Shown piece by piece: positions 17,470 through 28,862 of a stretch of DNA of 64,000 nucleotides. The notes beneath the pieces are model-generated. The model had not been told where the DNA came from and searched no databases. It saw only the letters and a list, made by a program, of their open reading frames with translations. Source of the stretch: Pelagerythrobacter marensis (GTDB taxonomy: Bacteria > Pseudomonadota > Alphaproteobacteria > Sphingomonadales > Sphingomonadaceae); the NCBI RefSeq assembly GCF_001028625.1, contig NZ_CP011805.1, positions 2,341,001 to 2,405,000 on the forward strand. The letters are read 5' to 3'. Each line of letters starts with the position of its first letter. The stretch's first letter is position 1. The translations under genes were made by a program, and so were the position numbers.

Positions 17470-17501
17470 CCGAACGCGGCCGCTGCGGCGACCGCGTTCG
17501 G
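17470..17501 (+). terminator. Strong hairpin downstream of clpA, no T-tract
   Basis: CCGAACGCGG (17470-17479) and CCGCGTTCGG (17492-17501) form a perfect 10-bp stem with a 12-base loop. No T-run follows, so this may be a 3' stabilising structure or part of a Rho-dependent end rather than a classical intrinsic terminator. Confidence 0.45.
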
Positions 17502-17555
17502 GTATCGCCCAGCCCGCCGGCGGAACCGCAACCACGCAGCGCCATTCTTAGCGAT

Positions 17556-18560
17556 ATGGCGCGCGATTTCGCATGGATCCGGCCCGAGCCGCACGGCATC
17601 CATGTCGTCCCCGCCGACTGCTGGATCGACCCCTCGCAGGCCGTGGACTGCGCGCTCGTGACCCACGGTCATGCCGACCATGCCCGCGGCGGTCACGGAC
17701 GGACCGTCGCCACGCCTGAAACGCTGGCGATCATGAAGTTGCGCTACGCGACTTCGGATGGGGCAACCCCGGTCGCCTATCACGAAACGATTCGCCTGCC
17801 CGGCGGCGTGGATGCGACCTATATCCCCGCCGGGCATGTGCTCGGCAGTGCCCAGATCCTGCTCGAACATGCCGGCGAACGTGTCGTGGTGACGGGCGAT
17901 TACAAGCGCATGCCCGATCCGACTTGCCCGCCTTTCGCGGTGACGGCATGCGACGTGTTCATCACCGAAGCGACCTTCGGCCTCCCGGTGTTCTGCCATC
18001 CGCCGATCGGTGCCGAAATCGGCAAGCTGCTCGACCGCCTGGCCGCCCACCCGGATCGCTGCGTACTGGTCGGTGCCTATGCCCTCGGCAAAGCCCAACG
18101 CGTGATCGCGGAACTGCGCGCGGCCGGACACCACGACCCGATCTATATCCACGGCGCGATGGAGAAGATGTGCCGTCTCTACCAGGATTTCGGCGTGGAT
18201 CTGGGCGAACTGCGGCTTGTGAGCGAAGCGGACAAGGATGCCATGCGCGGCCATGTCGTGGTCTGCCCGCCGTCGGCGCTCAACGACCGGTGGAGCCGCC
18301 GCCTGCCCGACCCGATCACCGCCATGGCGTCAGGCTGGATGCGCGTGCGCCAGCGCGCTCGCCAGCGCAACGTCGAACTGCCACTGGTCATATCCGACCA
18401 TGCGGACTGGGGCGAACTGACCCGCACGGTGGAAGAAGTCGATCCGTACGAGACCTGGATCACCCACGGCCGCGAGGAGGCCCTGCTGCGCTGGCACCAG
18501 CTCCACCAGCGGCGCGCCCGCGCCCTCGCGCTGGTCGGTTACGAGGATGAGGACGACTAG
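17556..18560 (+). CDS. Ligase-associated DNA damage response exonuclease (MBL fold)
   Basis: This 334-residue metallo-beta-lactamase-fold nuclease is related to SNM1/Artemis and CPSF73. The metal motif THGHADHARGG lies near residue 32, with YIPAGHVLGSAQ, VVTGDYKR, ITEATFG and the late SDHADWGELT. Members are encoded beside ATP-dependent DNA ligases and helicases in a bacterial repair system. The stop lies two bases before the ligase start, so the two are almost certainly co-translated. The start codon at 17556 precedes ARDFAWIRPEPHG, the family's usual N-terminus. Confidence 0.9.
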   Translation: MARDFAWIRPEPHGIHVVPADCWIDPSQAVDCALVTHGHADHARGGHGRTVATPETLAIMKLRYATSDGATPVAYHETIRLPGGVDATYIPAGHVLGSAQILLEHAGERVVVTGDYKRMPDPTCPPFAVTACDVFITEATFGLPVFCHPPIGAEIGKLLDRLAAHPDRCVLVGAYALGKAQRVIAELRAAGHHDPIYIHGAMEKMCRLYQDFGVDLGELRLVSEADKDAMRGHVVVCPPSALNDRWSRRLPDPITAMASGWMRVRQRARQRNVELPLVISDHADWGELTRTVEEVDPYETWITHGREEALLRWHQLHQRRARALALVGYEDEDD

Positions 18561-18562
18561 CG

Positions 18563-20155
18563 GTGGAGCAGCTTGCCGCATTGCTCGATGCACTGGTCTA
18601 TACGCGGAGCCGGAACGAGAAACTGCGCCTGATCGCCGAGTATCTGCGCGAAGCCGGCGATCCCGACCGGGGCTGGACCCTCGCTGCACTGACCGGCGGG
18701 CTCGATTTCCCTGCCGTCAAGTCGTCAACCATCCGCAACCTTCTCAGGGAACGGATCGACCCCGTTCTATGGACGTTGAGCCGCGATTTCGTGGGCGATA
18801 CGGCGGAAGCCGCCAGCCTTCTGTGGCCATCGGGCGAAGTGCCGCACGATCCGCCATCGGTGACGGAGGCGGTCGAAGCGCTGACCGCGATGACCCGCAG
18901 GAGCGCCCCGGTCGAGCTCGCGAACCTGCTCGACCGGCTCGACGCCTCGGGCCGCTACGCCCTGCTGAAAATGGCAACCGGCGGGATGCGGATCGGCGTG
19001 TCGTCGCGCCTCGCCAAGGTCGCGTTCGCCCGGGCATTCGCCGTGGCGGTGGAGGAAGTGGAGGAACATTGGCATGGCCTCGCTCCGCCCTACTCCGCAC
19101 TGTTCGCCTGGGCCGCGGAAGGTGCCGCGCCGCCCGATACGGCAAACCTGCCCACCTTTCGCCCCTTCATGCTGGCCCATCCGCTGGAAGACACCGTGGT
19201 CGACCTGGCGGACTATGCTGCGGAATGGAAATGGGACGGGATCCGGGTCCAGCTCGTCCGAATCGGGGGCGAAAGCCGCCTCTATTCGCGTGGCGGCGAC
19301 GATATTTCCGCGACTTTCCCCGAACTTCTCGATGCGCTTCCCGTCGATGCCGTTCTGGACGGCGAGCTGCTCGTGCGGGGCACGACCCAGGGCGGTGAGA
19401 AAGGCGGCGCGGCCAGCTTCAATGCATTGCAGCAGCGGCTGGGCCGCAAGACGGTAAGCCGAAAAATGCTGGCCGAGGCGCCCGCATTCGTCAGGTTGTA
19501 CGACGCGCTGATCGTGGATGGCGAGGATCTGCGCGAATTGCCCTGGGCCAAGCGGCGCGCCCGGCTGGAAGCGCTGATGCCGCGCCTGCCGGCAACCCAT
19601 TTCGACCTGAGCGATCTGGTCGAGGCGGGCAGCTTCGATGATCTGGCGCAGATCCGCCAAGGCGCGCGTGACGATGCTATCGAAGGGCTGATGCTCAAGC
19701 GCCGCGATTCGCCTTACGTCGCGGGCCGCCGCACCGGGCTGTGGTACAAGTGGAAGCGCGATCCCCTGCTGATCGATTGCGTGCTGATGTATGCCCAGCG
19801 GGGCAGCGGGCGGCGATCGAGCTTCTTTTCCGATTATACTTTCGGCTGCTGGGACGGCGACCCCGACGCCGGGGCCGACCTGCTGCCGGTCGGCAAAGCC
19901 TATTCCGGCTTCACCGACGAGGAGCTGAAGCGCCTCGACCGGCATGTGCGCACGCACACGATCAATCGCTTCGGTCCGGTACGCGAAACCGACAGGTCGC
20001 TCGTGTTCGAAGTCGCCTTCGATTCGGTCCACGAAAGCCGCCGGCACAAATCCGGCCTCGCCATGCGCTTCCCCCGCATCCACCGCATCCGCTGGGACAA
20101 ACCGGTCCACGAAGCCGACCGGATCGAGACACTGCGCGCATTGGTCCGGGATTGA
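18563..20155 (+). CDS. ATP-dependent DNA ligase, repair-associated
   Basis: This 530-residue ligase seals nicks using ATP rather than NAD. It has an N-terminal DNA-binding domain (1-200), then the adenylation domain with the nucleophile Lys in EWKWDGIRVQ near residue 222, LYSRGGDDIS, LDGELLVRG, EGLMLKR and WYKWKRDP, and an OB-fold domain. It belongs to the class paired with the MBL exonuclease upstream. The chromosome will also need an NAD-dependent LigA, not in this window. The usual partner helicase and phosphoesterase genes are missing next to it. Confidence 0.92.
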   Translation: MEQLAALLDALVYTRSRNEKLRLIAEYLREAGDPDRGWTLAALTGGLDFPAVKSSTIRNLLRERIDPVLWTLSRDFVGDTAEAASLLWPSGEVPHDPPSVTEAVEALTAMTRRSAPVELANLLDRLDASGRYALLKMATGGMRIGVSSRLAKVAFARAFAVAVEEVEEHWHGLAPPYSALFAWAAEGAAPPDTANLPTFRPFMLAHPLEDTVVDLADYAAEWKWDGIRVQLVRIGGESRLYSRGGDDISATFPELLDALPVDAVLDGELLVRGTTQGGEKGGAASFNALQQRLGRKTVSRKMLAEAPAFVRLYDALIVDGEDLRELPWAKRRARLEALMPRLPATHFDLSDLVEAGSFDDLAQIRQGARDDAIEGLMLKRRDSPYVAGRRTGLWYKWKRDPLLIDCVLMYAQRGSGRRSSFFSDYTFGCWDGDPDAGADLLPVGKAYSGFTDEELKRLDRHVRTHTINRFGPVRETDRSLVFEVAFDSVHESRRHKSGLAMRFPRIHRIRWDKPVHEADRIETLRALVRD

Positions 20156-20189
20156 AATCGCGGCAGCTTGGCGGCATGATCTGCGGATC

Positions 20190-20831
20190 ATGCATCGCTA
20201 CGACGTTTCGCGCCGCTCGCTGGCCTATGGCATAGCGGGGCTGGCAGGCTTCGTGGATGCGGCAGGCTTCCTCGCGGCCAATGGTTATTTCGTCTCGTTC
20301 ATGTCGGGAAATACGACCCGGCTCGGTGTCGAAACCATCATGCAACCCGATGCAACTCTGTTGCCGATCCTTTTAATCGCGTGCTTCGTGGCCGGAGTCA
20401 CAAGCGGCGCCGTGGTCGCCGACAAGAGCGAGAAATCCGCGACCACGTCCGTACTGGCACTCTCAACACTATTGATAGCTGCTGGAGCCATTGCCCATGC
20501 CGCAGGTACGACCGCCCTGTTTCTGGGCGCCTCGGCGCTCGCAATGGGCGCGATCAACAACGCTTTCCGCCGTGAAGGGGAGGTTGCGGTCGGCGTGACA
20601 TACATGACCGGCGCACTGGTCCGGTTCGGGCAGGGTCTGGCCGCACGGCTTACCGGCCGGAGGCAACGCGGGGATCTGGCCCATCTTCTACTGTGGGCCA
20701 GCCTGGCCGTCGGGGCGGTTCTTGGAGCAGCAGCGACCACGGCGTTGCCGGCCATCGCGCCCTGGATGCCGCTGTTGTATGCAGCCGGCCTGTTCGGTCT
20801 CGCCAGACGGGTCGAGCGGGCCAGGGCCTAA
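20190..20831 (+). CDS. DUF1275 (YoaK-like) membrane protein
   Basis: This is a 213-residue protein of six or so hydrophobic helices. The family signature FVDAAGFLAANGYFVSFMSGN is at the N-terminus, followed by VGVTYMTGALVRFGQGLA. DUF1275 members are inner-membrane proteins of unknown transport role. It starts 34 bases after the ligase stop but has no known link to repair. The last bases overlap the convergent DUF167 gene. Confidence 0.85.
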   Translation: MHRYDVSRRSLAYGIAGLAGFVDAAGFLAANGYFVSFMSGNTTRLGVETIMQPDATLLPILLIACFVAGVTSGAVVADKSEKSATTSVLALSTLLIAAGAIAHAAGTTALFLGASALAMGAINNAFRREGEVAVGVTYMTGALVRFGQGLAARLTGRRQRGDLAHLLLWASLAVGAVLGAAATTALPAIAPWMPLLYAAGLFGLARRVERARA

Positions 20832-21121
20832 CCCGCGTCCCGCCCCGGCAACTGAATCAACTTGTCCCGCGAAGTTGCGCCGCGCAACATTCGCAGCCGC
20901 GACCCGCCGACACCCAGCGCCTTACTCAACAGCGCCAGAACGGCGGCATTGGCGGCCCCGTCCGAAGGCCGCGCACGCACTTTCACCAGCAGTCGACCGC
21001 CGTCGATCACCATACTTTCGCTGCGCGCGCCCGGCGTGACACGCAAGGCCAGGCGACCTTGCCCATCGGCCAGAGCGAAAATCGCCGGTGCGGGTGGAAG
21101 CTCAAGCCCTGGACGCGCCAT
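20828..21121 (-). CDS. DUF167 (YggU) family protein
   Basis: This 97-residue basic protein shows the DUF167 pattern RVTPGARSE, LLVKVRARPSDGAANAAVL and LRGATSRDKLIQL. It is probably a small nucleic-acid-associated or cytoplasmic protein of unknown role. The ATG at 21121 lies 20 bases inside the carbonic anhydrase-like gene, giving tight coupling. The stop overlaps the DUF1275 stop by four bases in convergent orientation. Confidence 0.85.
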   Translation of the reverse strand: MARPGLELPPAPAIFALADGQGRLALRVTPGARSESMVIDGGRLLVKVRARPSDGAANAAVLALLSKALGVGGSRLRMLRGATSRDKLIQLPGRDAG

Positions 21122-21689
21122 CGAGAGCGGCCGCATGTGCCTTCCCATTTTCGACATAGTGGGCGACGCCGGCCCGCATGCCGGCGATCGCCGCATCGTC
21201 GAGGTCGCGCATCTTGCGTGCCGGGCGGCCGCCCCACAGCTCCCGCGCAGCCATGGCCTTGCCTTCGGTGAGCATTGCGCCGGCCGCCAGCATGGCGTCG
21301 GAACCGATCACGGCCTTGTTCATCGCGATCGCGCCGAGGCCCACGAAGCCGCGATCCTCGATCGTGCAGCCGTGGATCATCGCCATGTGCCCGATCAGCA
21401 CATCATCGCCGATCAGCAGCGGCGAGCCGTCGGGATCGCCGGGCCGTTCGGGGTCGCAATGCAGAACGCTACCGTCCTGCACGTTGCTGCGCTCGCCGAT
21501 CACGATTCGGCTGACATCGGCGCGCAGCACGCAATTGTACCAGATCGAGCTGTCGGCCCCGATGGTCACGTCCCCGATGAGGACACAGCCGGGCGCGACA
21601 AAGGCACTGTCATGAATGGTCGGGGTCTTGCCGTGAATCGGAACGATCGTCACGCCGGGGCGGCTGGTCGTCACTGTGCGCTCTCCCAT
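21102..21689 (-). CDS. Gamma carbonic anhydrase-like hexapeptide protein
   Basis: This 195-residue protein is built of left-handed beta-helix hexapeptide repeats (FVAPGCVLIGDVTIGADSSI, then VLRADVSRIVIGERSNVQDG). The three metal-binding His positions appear in VLHCD, LIGHMAMIHG. It would hydrate CO2 or act as a structural or regulatory homologue; many family members are poorly active. It overlaps the acetyltransferase upstream by 19 bases and the DUF167 gene downstream by 20. Confidence 0.88.
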   Translation of the reverse strand: MGERTVTTSRPGVTIVPIHGKTPTIHDSAFVAPGCVLIGDVTIGADSSIWYNCVLRADVSRIVIGERSNVQDGSVLHCDPERPGDPDGSPLLIGDDVLIGHMAMIHGCTIEDRGFVGLGAIAMNKAVIGSDAMLAAGAMLTEGKAMAARELWGGRPARKMRDLDDAAIAGMRAGVAHYVENGKAHAAALDGASRA

Positions 21690-22228
21690 TGGTCTTTCGT
21701 GAGCGAATACTGGATCGTCGGGTTATCCTGCGGCGGAAACGCCGGGTCTTCGAAATCGAGATCCTTGCGCCGCACCATGCCCAGCTTCTGCATCAGTTTC
21801 CAGCTTCCGACATTGGCCTCGCTGGTCAGGGCAACGACGTGGGGTGCGCCGACACGCGTAAATGCCCAGTCGAGCACCGGCCGCATGGCTTCTTCGGCAT
21901 AGCCCCTGCGCCAGCGATCCTCGCGCACCAGCCAGCCGATTTCATGGTCGCCCTGATTGGGCGCGAGCGGATTGTCGACCCGCTTGATGCCGCAATGGCC
22001 GACCATCTCGCCGCTGGCCTTCTCGATCATGAAGAGGAAGCTGAAGCCTTCTCGCGCGTAGAGCGCCATGCCCCTGGCGTGCTTCGCTTCGATCTCGTGC
22101 AGTTCCTTGACGCCGCCAAGACGGGCCATGACCGAAGGCGTGTTCAGCAGACGATACTGGAGCGCGGCGTCGCCTTCCTCGATCGTGCGCAGAACGAGGC
22201 GGTCCGTTTCCGCAATAATATCAGCCAC
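21671..22228 (-). CDS. GNAT acetyltransferase (RimJ/RimL type), tandem copy 2
   Basis: The 185-residue product begins with a GTG in GTGGCTGA that overlaps the upstream stop. It has the domain start ETDRLVLR, then MVGHCGIKRVDN, EIGWLVREDRWRRGYAEEA with the acetyl-CoA loop, and NVGSWKLMQKLGM. The target (small molecule or protein N-terminus) is unknown. It equals its upstream neighbour in length and shares its motif order, so the pair looks like an old tandem duplication. Confidence 0.87.
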   Translation of the reverse strand: MADIIAETDRLVLRTIEEGDAALQYRLLNTPSVMARLGGVKELHEIEAKHARGMALYAREGFSFLFMIEKASGEMVGHCGIKRVDNPLAPNQGDHEIGWLVREDRWRRGYAEEAMRPVLDWAFTRVGAPHVVALTSEANVGSWKLMQKLGMVRRKDLDFEDPAFPPQDNPTIQYSLTKDQWESAQ

Positions 22229-22778
22229 TGCGGCTTTCCCACGTGGCGCGGTCGATCGAGTAGACGATGATGAACGGGTCCTGCTCGTCGAATTCGGCAC
22301 TTTCGAAGTCGAGATCTTCGCGACGGCGCATGCCGAGGCGCTTCATCAGCCCCCAGCTCCCTTCGTTGCGCTGCACGGTAATGGCGATAACCTCGTCTGC
22401 ATCGAAACGATCGAAGGCAAGGTCGAGCGACGCCCGCGCCGCCTCCTTCGCGTAGCCTTTGCCCCATGCGTCCTCCCGCAAGCGCCAGCCGACTTCCATC
22501 ATGCCGATCGGGCCGCCGGGCTGGTTCGACCGCTTGAGGCCGCAAAAGCCGAGAATTTCGCCGTCTTCGCGCCGCTCCAGACACCAGAAGGTGTGCCCGT
22601 GCTCGCGCCGGTAGGAGAGGAACCGTTCCTGCGCAGCGCGGCACTTCGCTTCATCGCCTACACCGCCCAGCCAGCGCATCACAGCCGGGGTGTTCGTGCC
22701 TTCCCAGAAGGCCGGCCAATCCTCCTCGCGCCAGTCACGCAGGATGAGCCGTTCCGTTTCGTGCCGAAATTCAGCCAT
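22221..22778 (-). CDS. GNAT acetyltransferase (RimJ/RimL type), tandem copy 1
   Basis: This is a 185-residue GNAT protein: ETERLILRDWREEDW, ILGFCGLKRSNQPGG, EVGWRLREDAWGKGYAKEA with the acetyl-CoA loop, and NEGSWGLMKRLGM. The start at 22778 comes two bases after the hemB stop. Compared with the downstream copy it has an extended acidic patch around the helix after the start. Substrate unknown. Confidence 0.88.
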   Translation of the reverse strand: MAEFRHETERLILRDWREEDWPAFWEGTNTPAVMRWLGGVGDEAKCRAAQERFLSYRREHGHTFWCLERREDGEILGFCGLKRSNQPGGPIGMMEVGWRLREDAWGKGYAKEAARASLDLAFDRFDADEVIAITVQRNEGSWGLMKRLGMRRREDLDFESAEFDEQDPFIIVYSIDRATWESRSG

Positions 22779-22780
22779 GC

Positions 22781-23776
22781 CTAAGCCCCCAGCAGCCGCG
22801 CGGCATGGGCCGCGTGATACGTCAGCACGCCGCTGCATCCTGCCCGCTTGAAGGCCGTCAGCGTTTCGAGAACCAGCGCATCGCGGTCGCCTGCGCCAGC
22901 CGCGGTGGCGGCCTCGATCATCGCGTATTCGCCGCTGACCTGGTAGGCGAAGACCGGCACCTCGAACCGCTCCTTCACCCGGCGCACGATATCGAGATAG
23001 GGCAGGCCCGGCTTGACCATGACGCTGTCGGCCCCTTCGGCAAGGTCGAGTGCAACCTCGCGCAGCGCCTCATCCCCGTTGGCCGGGTCCATCTGGTAGG
23101 ATTTCTTGTCGCCTTTCAGGAGGCCGCCCGATCCCACCGCATCGCGAAACGGGCCGTAGAAGGCGCTGGCATATTTGGCGGCATAGCTCATGATCTGGAC
23201 ATTGTGGTGCCCACCCATTTCCAGCGCCATGCGGATCGCCTTCACCCGCCCGTCCATCATATCCGACGGGGCAATGACGTCGGCCCCGGCCTGCGCCTGA
23301 TTGACCGCCTGATCGACGAGAACGGCGACCGTATCGTCGTTGACGACGTAGCCATCGCCGTCGAGCAGCCCGTCCTGCCCATGCGCAGTATAGGGATCGA
23401 GCGCGACATCGGTGAGAATACCGATATCGTTTCCGCAAGCATCCCTGATCGCACGGATTGCGCGGCACATGAGGTTGTCGGGGTTGAGCGCTTCCGCGCC
23501 GTCGTCGCTACGCCTGTCGGTCTGGGTGTTGGGAAACAGCGCCAGACAGGGAATGCCGAGATCGACTGCCTCTTTCGCCCGGGCGGCAATGCCGTCGAGC
23601 GACCAGCGCGACACGCCGGGCAGGCTTGCAACCGGTTCTTCCACCCCCGAACCTTCGGTGACGAACAGAGGCCAGATCAGATCGGCGGGAGTCAGCACGA
23701 TTTCGCGGTGCAACGCACGGCTCCAGGCGGCCGCGCGCGTGCGACGCATCCGGAGGGAGGGATAGGAACCAGTCAT
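22781..23776 (-). CDS. hemB: Delta-aminolevulinic acid dehydratase
   Basis: HemB condenses two 5-aminolevulinate molecules to porphobilinogen in heme synthesis. The 331-residue protein has the two active-site lysines in SYAAKYAS and MVKPGLPYLD and the flap region. The metal loop reads LDPYTAHGQDG without the three cysteines of zinc enzymes, so it is probably the magnesium type. Start at 23776 (MTGSYPSLR). It is the upstream member of a minus-strand run with the two acetyltransferases, carbonic anhydrase-like and DUF167 genes. Confidence 0.95.
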   Translation of the reverse strand: MTGSYPSLRMRRTRAAAWSRALHREIVLTPADLIWPLFVTEGSGVEEPVASLPGVSRWSLDGIAARAKEAVDLGIPCLALFPNTQTDRRSDDGAEALNPDNLMCRAIRAIRDACGNDIGILTDVALDPYTAHGQDGLLDGDGYVVNDDTVAVLVDQAVNQAQAGADVIAPSDMMDGRVKAIRMALEMGGHHNVQIMSYAAKYASAFYGPFRDAVGSGGLLKGDKKSYQMDPANGDEALREVALDLAEGADSVMVKPGLPYLDIVRRVKERFEVPVFAYQVSGEYAMIEAATAAGAGDRDALVLETLTAFKRAGCSGVLTYHAAHAARLLGA

Positions 23777-23849
23777 GGCGATCTGTTGCCGGAATTGCCC
23801 GCAGCGGACAAGCCGCGAGTCTGACGCCGGGCGATATCGATCGCGCCGG

Positions 23850-25475
23850 TTACCGAATGCGCTGAGGGTCTTCGAGCCGATCGATTTCGCGCACCGGTTC
23901 CGCCGCGGCAGCTTCGGAACTGGTCGGTGCCAGGTTCTCCAGCGCAGCGCCGGGCTCCACCGTTCGAAGATCGGCAAGCGCGGCGCGGAAACGGCGCAGT
24001 TCCGCACCCGACAACTGCGCGCGCGTGACGAAGCGAACCGAGGCGGGATTCACCGCGCGCCCATTGCGATACATCTCGTAGTGAAGGTGCGGCCCGGTCG
24101 ACAGGCCAGTGGAACCGACATAGCCGATAACCTGCCCCCGGCGCACGCTTTGGCCCGACCGCACCGCCATGCGGCTCATATGGCAATAGCGTGTGGCCAG
24201 CCCGCCACCATGGTCGAGGCGTACCGCATTGCCGCATCCCCCCGCGCGGCCAGCACTGGTGACGCGCGCGTCGGCCACCGCGACGATCGGCGTGCCGTAA
24301 CCGGCGCGAAAGTCCATGCCCGAATGCATCCTGCGATAGCCGAGGATGGGATGTCGCCGCATACCGAAGCGGGAAGAGATCGGCCCCGGCACCGGGGCGA
24401 CCAGGCCGTTGCGCTGTTCGCCCACGCCGGATGCCTCGAAAAATCGCCCTTTGCTGCCCCAGCGCATCAGCTGCGTGCTCGGCTCGCCGCCGCGCTCGAT
24501 ACCCGCGTAGAGAAGATCCCCCGCCTGCCGGTCTCCGGCCGCTGCGCGGCGGTACTGCACGATCATGTCGAAGGTGTCGCTCGAACGCACGGCGCGGTCC
24601 ATATCGACCTGATCGCTCAGCGCCTTCAGATACTGCTGCACGGCGCTTGCCGGGGCACCGGCGGCGCGCATCGAACGGTAGAGGCTCGATCCTACCGTAC
24701 CGCGAATGCGCAGCGGCGTATCGTCCACTCGGATCGGCTTGCGTGAGAGAGCGAGGTTGCCGGCGCTATCGCGGGCGATCTCCAGTTCGAGATCGAAACG
24801 GGCACGAAATGCAAGCGAATCGAGCGGCCGGGACGCGCCCGGTTGCGGCCGGCGGCCCAGCGTTATGTCGACTTGCGTGCCGGGTTCGATCGTATCGAGC
24901 GCGATAGAGCGCGCCACGAGATCCGCGACCCGCTCGGCATCGCCCGTACCGACGCCGGCACGCTGCAACATGCGGGTGAAACTGTCCCCGCGGGACAATG
25001 TGGCCAGCAATTCGACCTGCGGCCGTTCGGGCGCGGATTTCAGCGGGACGACGCGCTGCGTTGCCCCCATGCGCCGCCCGCTATCCGCCCCCAGCGCCAG
25101 GGGCATGATCATCTGACTGCGAAACTCGTCGCGCGCACTGTCGGTCATGGCCATTGCGGGGGCCGCCTCGACCGGGGTGAAATCGGGCCAGAATGCCATT
25201 GCCAGCGCCGCAAGACCGATCATGGTGCCAAGGCCGCGGAACCAGCGCCGGCTACCGATCGCTTCCGCCAGATCGGGGGCAATATCGAGGGCCGCCAGAC
25301 GGGCGGAGGCATCCTCGCGCCAGGTATCCAGCCTTTCTGCGAATGTCTGCGCCCGCGGGATAACCTGGGACGTTGCGCCGGACAGGATCTGCGCATGCGA
25401 CAGGGTCGCAGGACGCCACGGATCATCGCCGCAATCGGCGGCAATGCGTGCGTCTCCATCGCCCTGCTTGTACAC
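23850..25475 (-). CDS. M23 family murein endopeptidase, membrane anchored
   Basis: The product is about 541 residues: a cytoplasmic N-terminus, one membrane helix (GLAALAMAFWP region), an OapA/LysM-like domain (LLATLSRGDSFTRMLQRAGV), and a C-terminal M23 domain with intact ligands HSGMDFRAGYG and HLHYEMYRNG. It is probably a periplasmic DD-endopeptidase of the MepM type. I prefer the GTG at 25475, with AGGAGG four bases upstream; a TTG at 25511 with GGAG is also possible. It is divergent from the helicase gene. Confidence 0.87.
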   Translation of the reverse strand: MYKQGDGDARIAADCGDDPWRPATLSHAQILSGATSQVIPRAQTFAERLDTWREDASARLAALDIAPDLAEAIGSRRWFRGLGTMIGLAALAMAFWPDFTPVEAAPAMAMTDSARDEFRSQMIMPLALGADSGRRMGATQRVVPLKSAPERPQVELLATLSRGDSFTRMLQRAGVGTGDAERVADLVARSIALDTIEPGTQVDITLGRRPQPGASRPLDSLAFRARFDLELEIARDSAGNLALSRKPIRVDDTPLRIRGTVGSSLYRSMRAAGAPASAVQQYLKALSDQVDMDRAVRSSDTFDMIVQYRRAAAGDRQAGDLLYAGIERGGEPSTQLMRWGSKGRFFEASGVGEQRNGLVAPVPGPISSRFGMRRHPILGYRRMHSGMDFRAGYGTPIVAVADARVTSAGRAGGCGNAVRLDHGGGLATRYCHMSRMAVRSGQSVRRGQVIGYVGSTGLSTGPHLHYEMYRNGRAVNPASVRFVTRAQLSGAELRRFRAALADLRTVEPGAALENLAPTSSEAAAAEPVREIDRLEDPQRIR

Positions 25476-25606
25476 CGCGCCTCCTCCGGCCGGTTGCGGG
25501 GAATGCCGCAACCCGATCTCCGGCGTGACCTAAGCCGCAATCCCTGCCGGATTAAAGTAAACACGCACTTAACCCGCGACAAAGCGAGTCGCGGCCGCGA
25601 CGATCC

Positions 25607-28203
<2,597 letters not shown>

Positions 28204-28204
<1 letters not shown>

Positions 28205-28527
28205 TGCGGATCGACCGGCTGCTGTGCCAGTTGCGGTTCTTCAAGACACGCAGCCGCGCGCAGGCGCTGGTCGAAACCGGTCAGGTGCGGCGAAACGGCC
28301 AGCGCGTGATGCGCGCCAGCGAAGCGGTCGCCTGCGGCGATACCCTCACTTTTCCGCTCGGCAAGGCGGTGCGCGTGATCGAACTGATCGCCCTTCCCAC
28401 CCGGCGAGGACCGCCTGAGGAAGCACGTGCCTGCTATCGCGTGCTTGACCCGGAGGGGCAAAGCGCCATAGCAGCGACCGGGCCCCTGTTTCGGGCCCCA
28501 GCCAGGAAGGAAAGCGATCCGAAATGA
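28204..28527 (+). CDS. S4-domain RNA-binding protein
   Basis: This 107-residue protein carries an S4 RNA-binding fold (MRIDRLLCQLRFFKTRSRAQALVE as two helices, then a strand turn VRRNGQRVMRASEAV), like HslR/Hsp15. Hsp15 recycles stalled large subunits; whether this copy does so is inference. Its ATG shares a base with the helicase stop and its own stop overlaps fdxA by four bases. Confidence 0.88.
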
Positions 28528-28862
28528 CCTATGTCGTCACCGATGCCTGCATCAAGTGCAAGTACACCGATTGTGTCGAGGTCTGTCCGGTCGACTGTTT
28601 CTACGAGGGCGAGAACATGCTGGTGATCAATCCCAGCGAGTGCATCGACTGCGGCGTTTGCGAGCCGGAGTGCCCGGCCGAGGCGATCCTGCCCGATACC
28701 GAGGATGGGCTGGAGAAGTGGCTCGAGCTCAACACGAAGTATTCGGCCGAATGGCCCAATATCACGACCCAGAAGGAACCGCCGGCCGATGCCGACGACC
28801 ACAAGGGTGAAGATGGCAAGTTCGATAAGTTCTTCTCGCCCGAACCCGGCGAAGGCGACTAA
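28524..28862 (+). CDS. fdxA: Seven-iron ferredoxin
   Basis: This 112-residue electron carrier binds one 3Fe-4S and one 4Fe-4S cluster. Cys positions are in CIKCKYTDCVEVCPVDCF and CIDCGVCEPECPAEA, and the acidic C-terminal extension (EWPNITTQKEPP onward) is typical of FdxA. Its ATG is nested in the S4 stop (ATGA). The order helicase, S4, fdxA, carD is common in Alphaproteobacteria, though the physiological link is unknown. Confidence 0.95.
   Translation: MTYVVTDACIKCKYTDCVEVCPVDCFYEGENMLVINPSECIDCGVCEPECPAEAILPDTEDGLEKWLELNTKYSAEWPNITTQKEPPADADDHKGEDGKFDKFFSPEPGEGD

Noticed and set aside
14811..18254. A 1147-codon open frame on the minus strand, opposite clpA and the exonuclease.
   Set aside because: It is antisense to two well-conserved genes and its composition (His/Arg/Ala-rich, no motif) is that of a GC-rich shadow frame.
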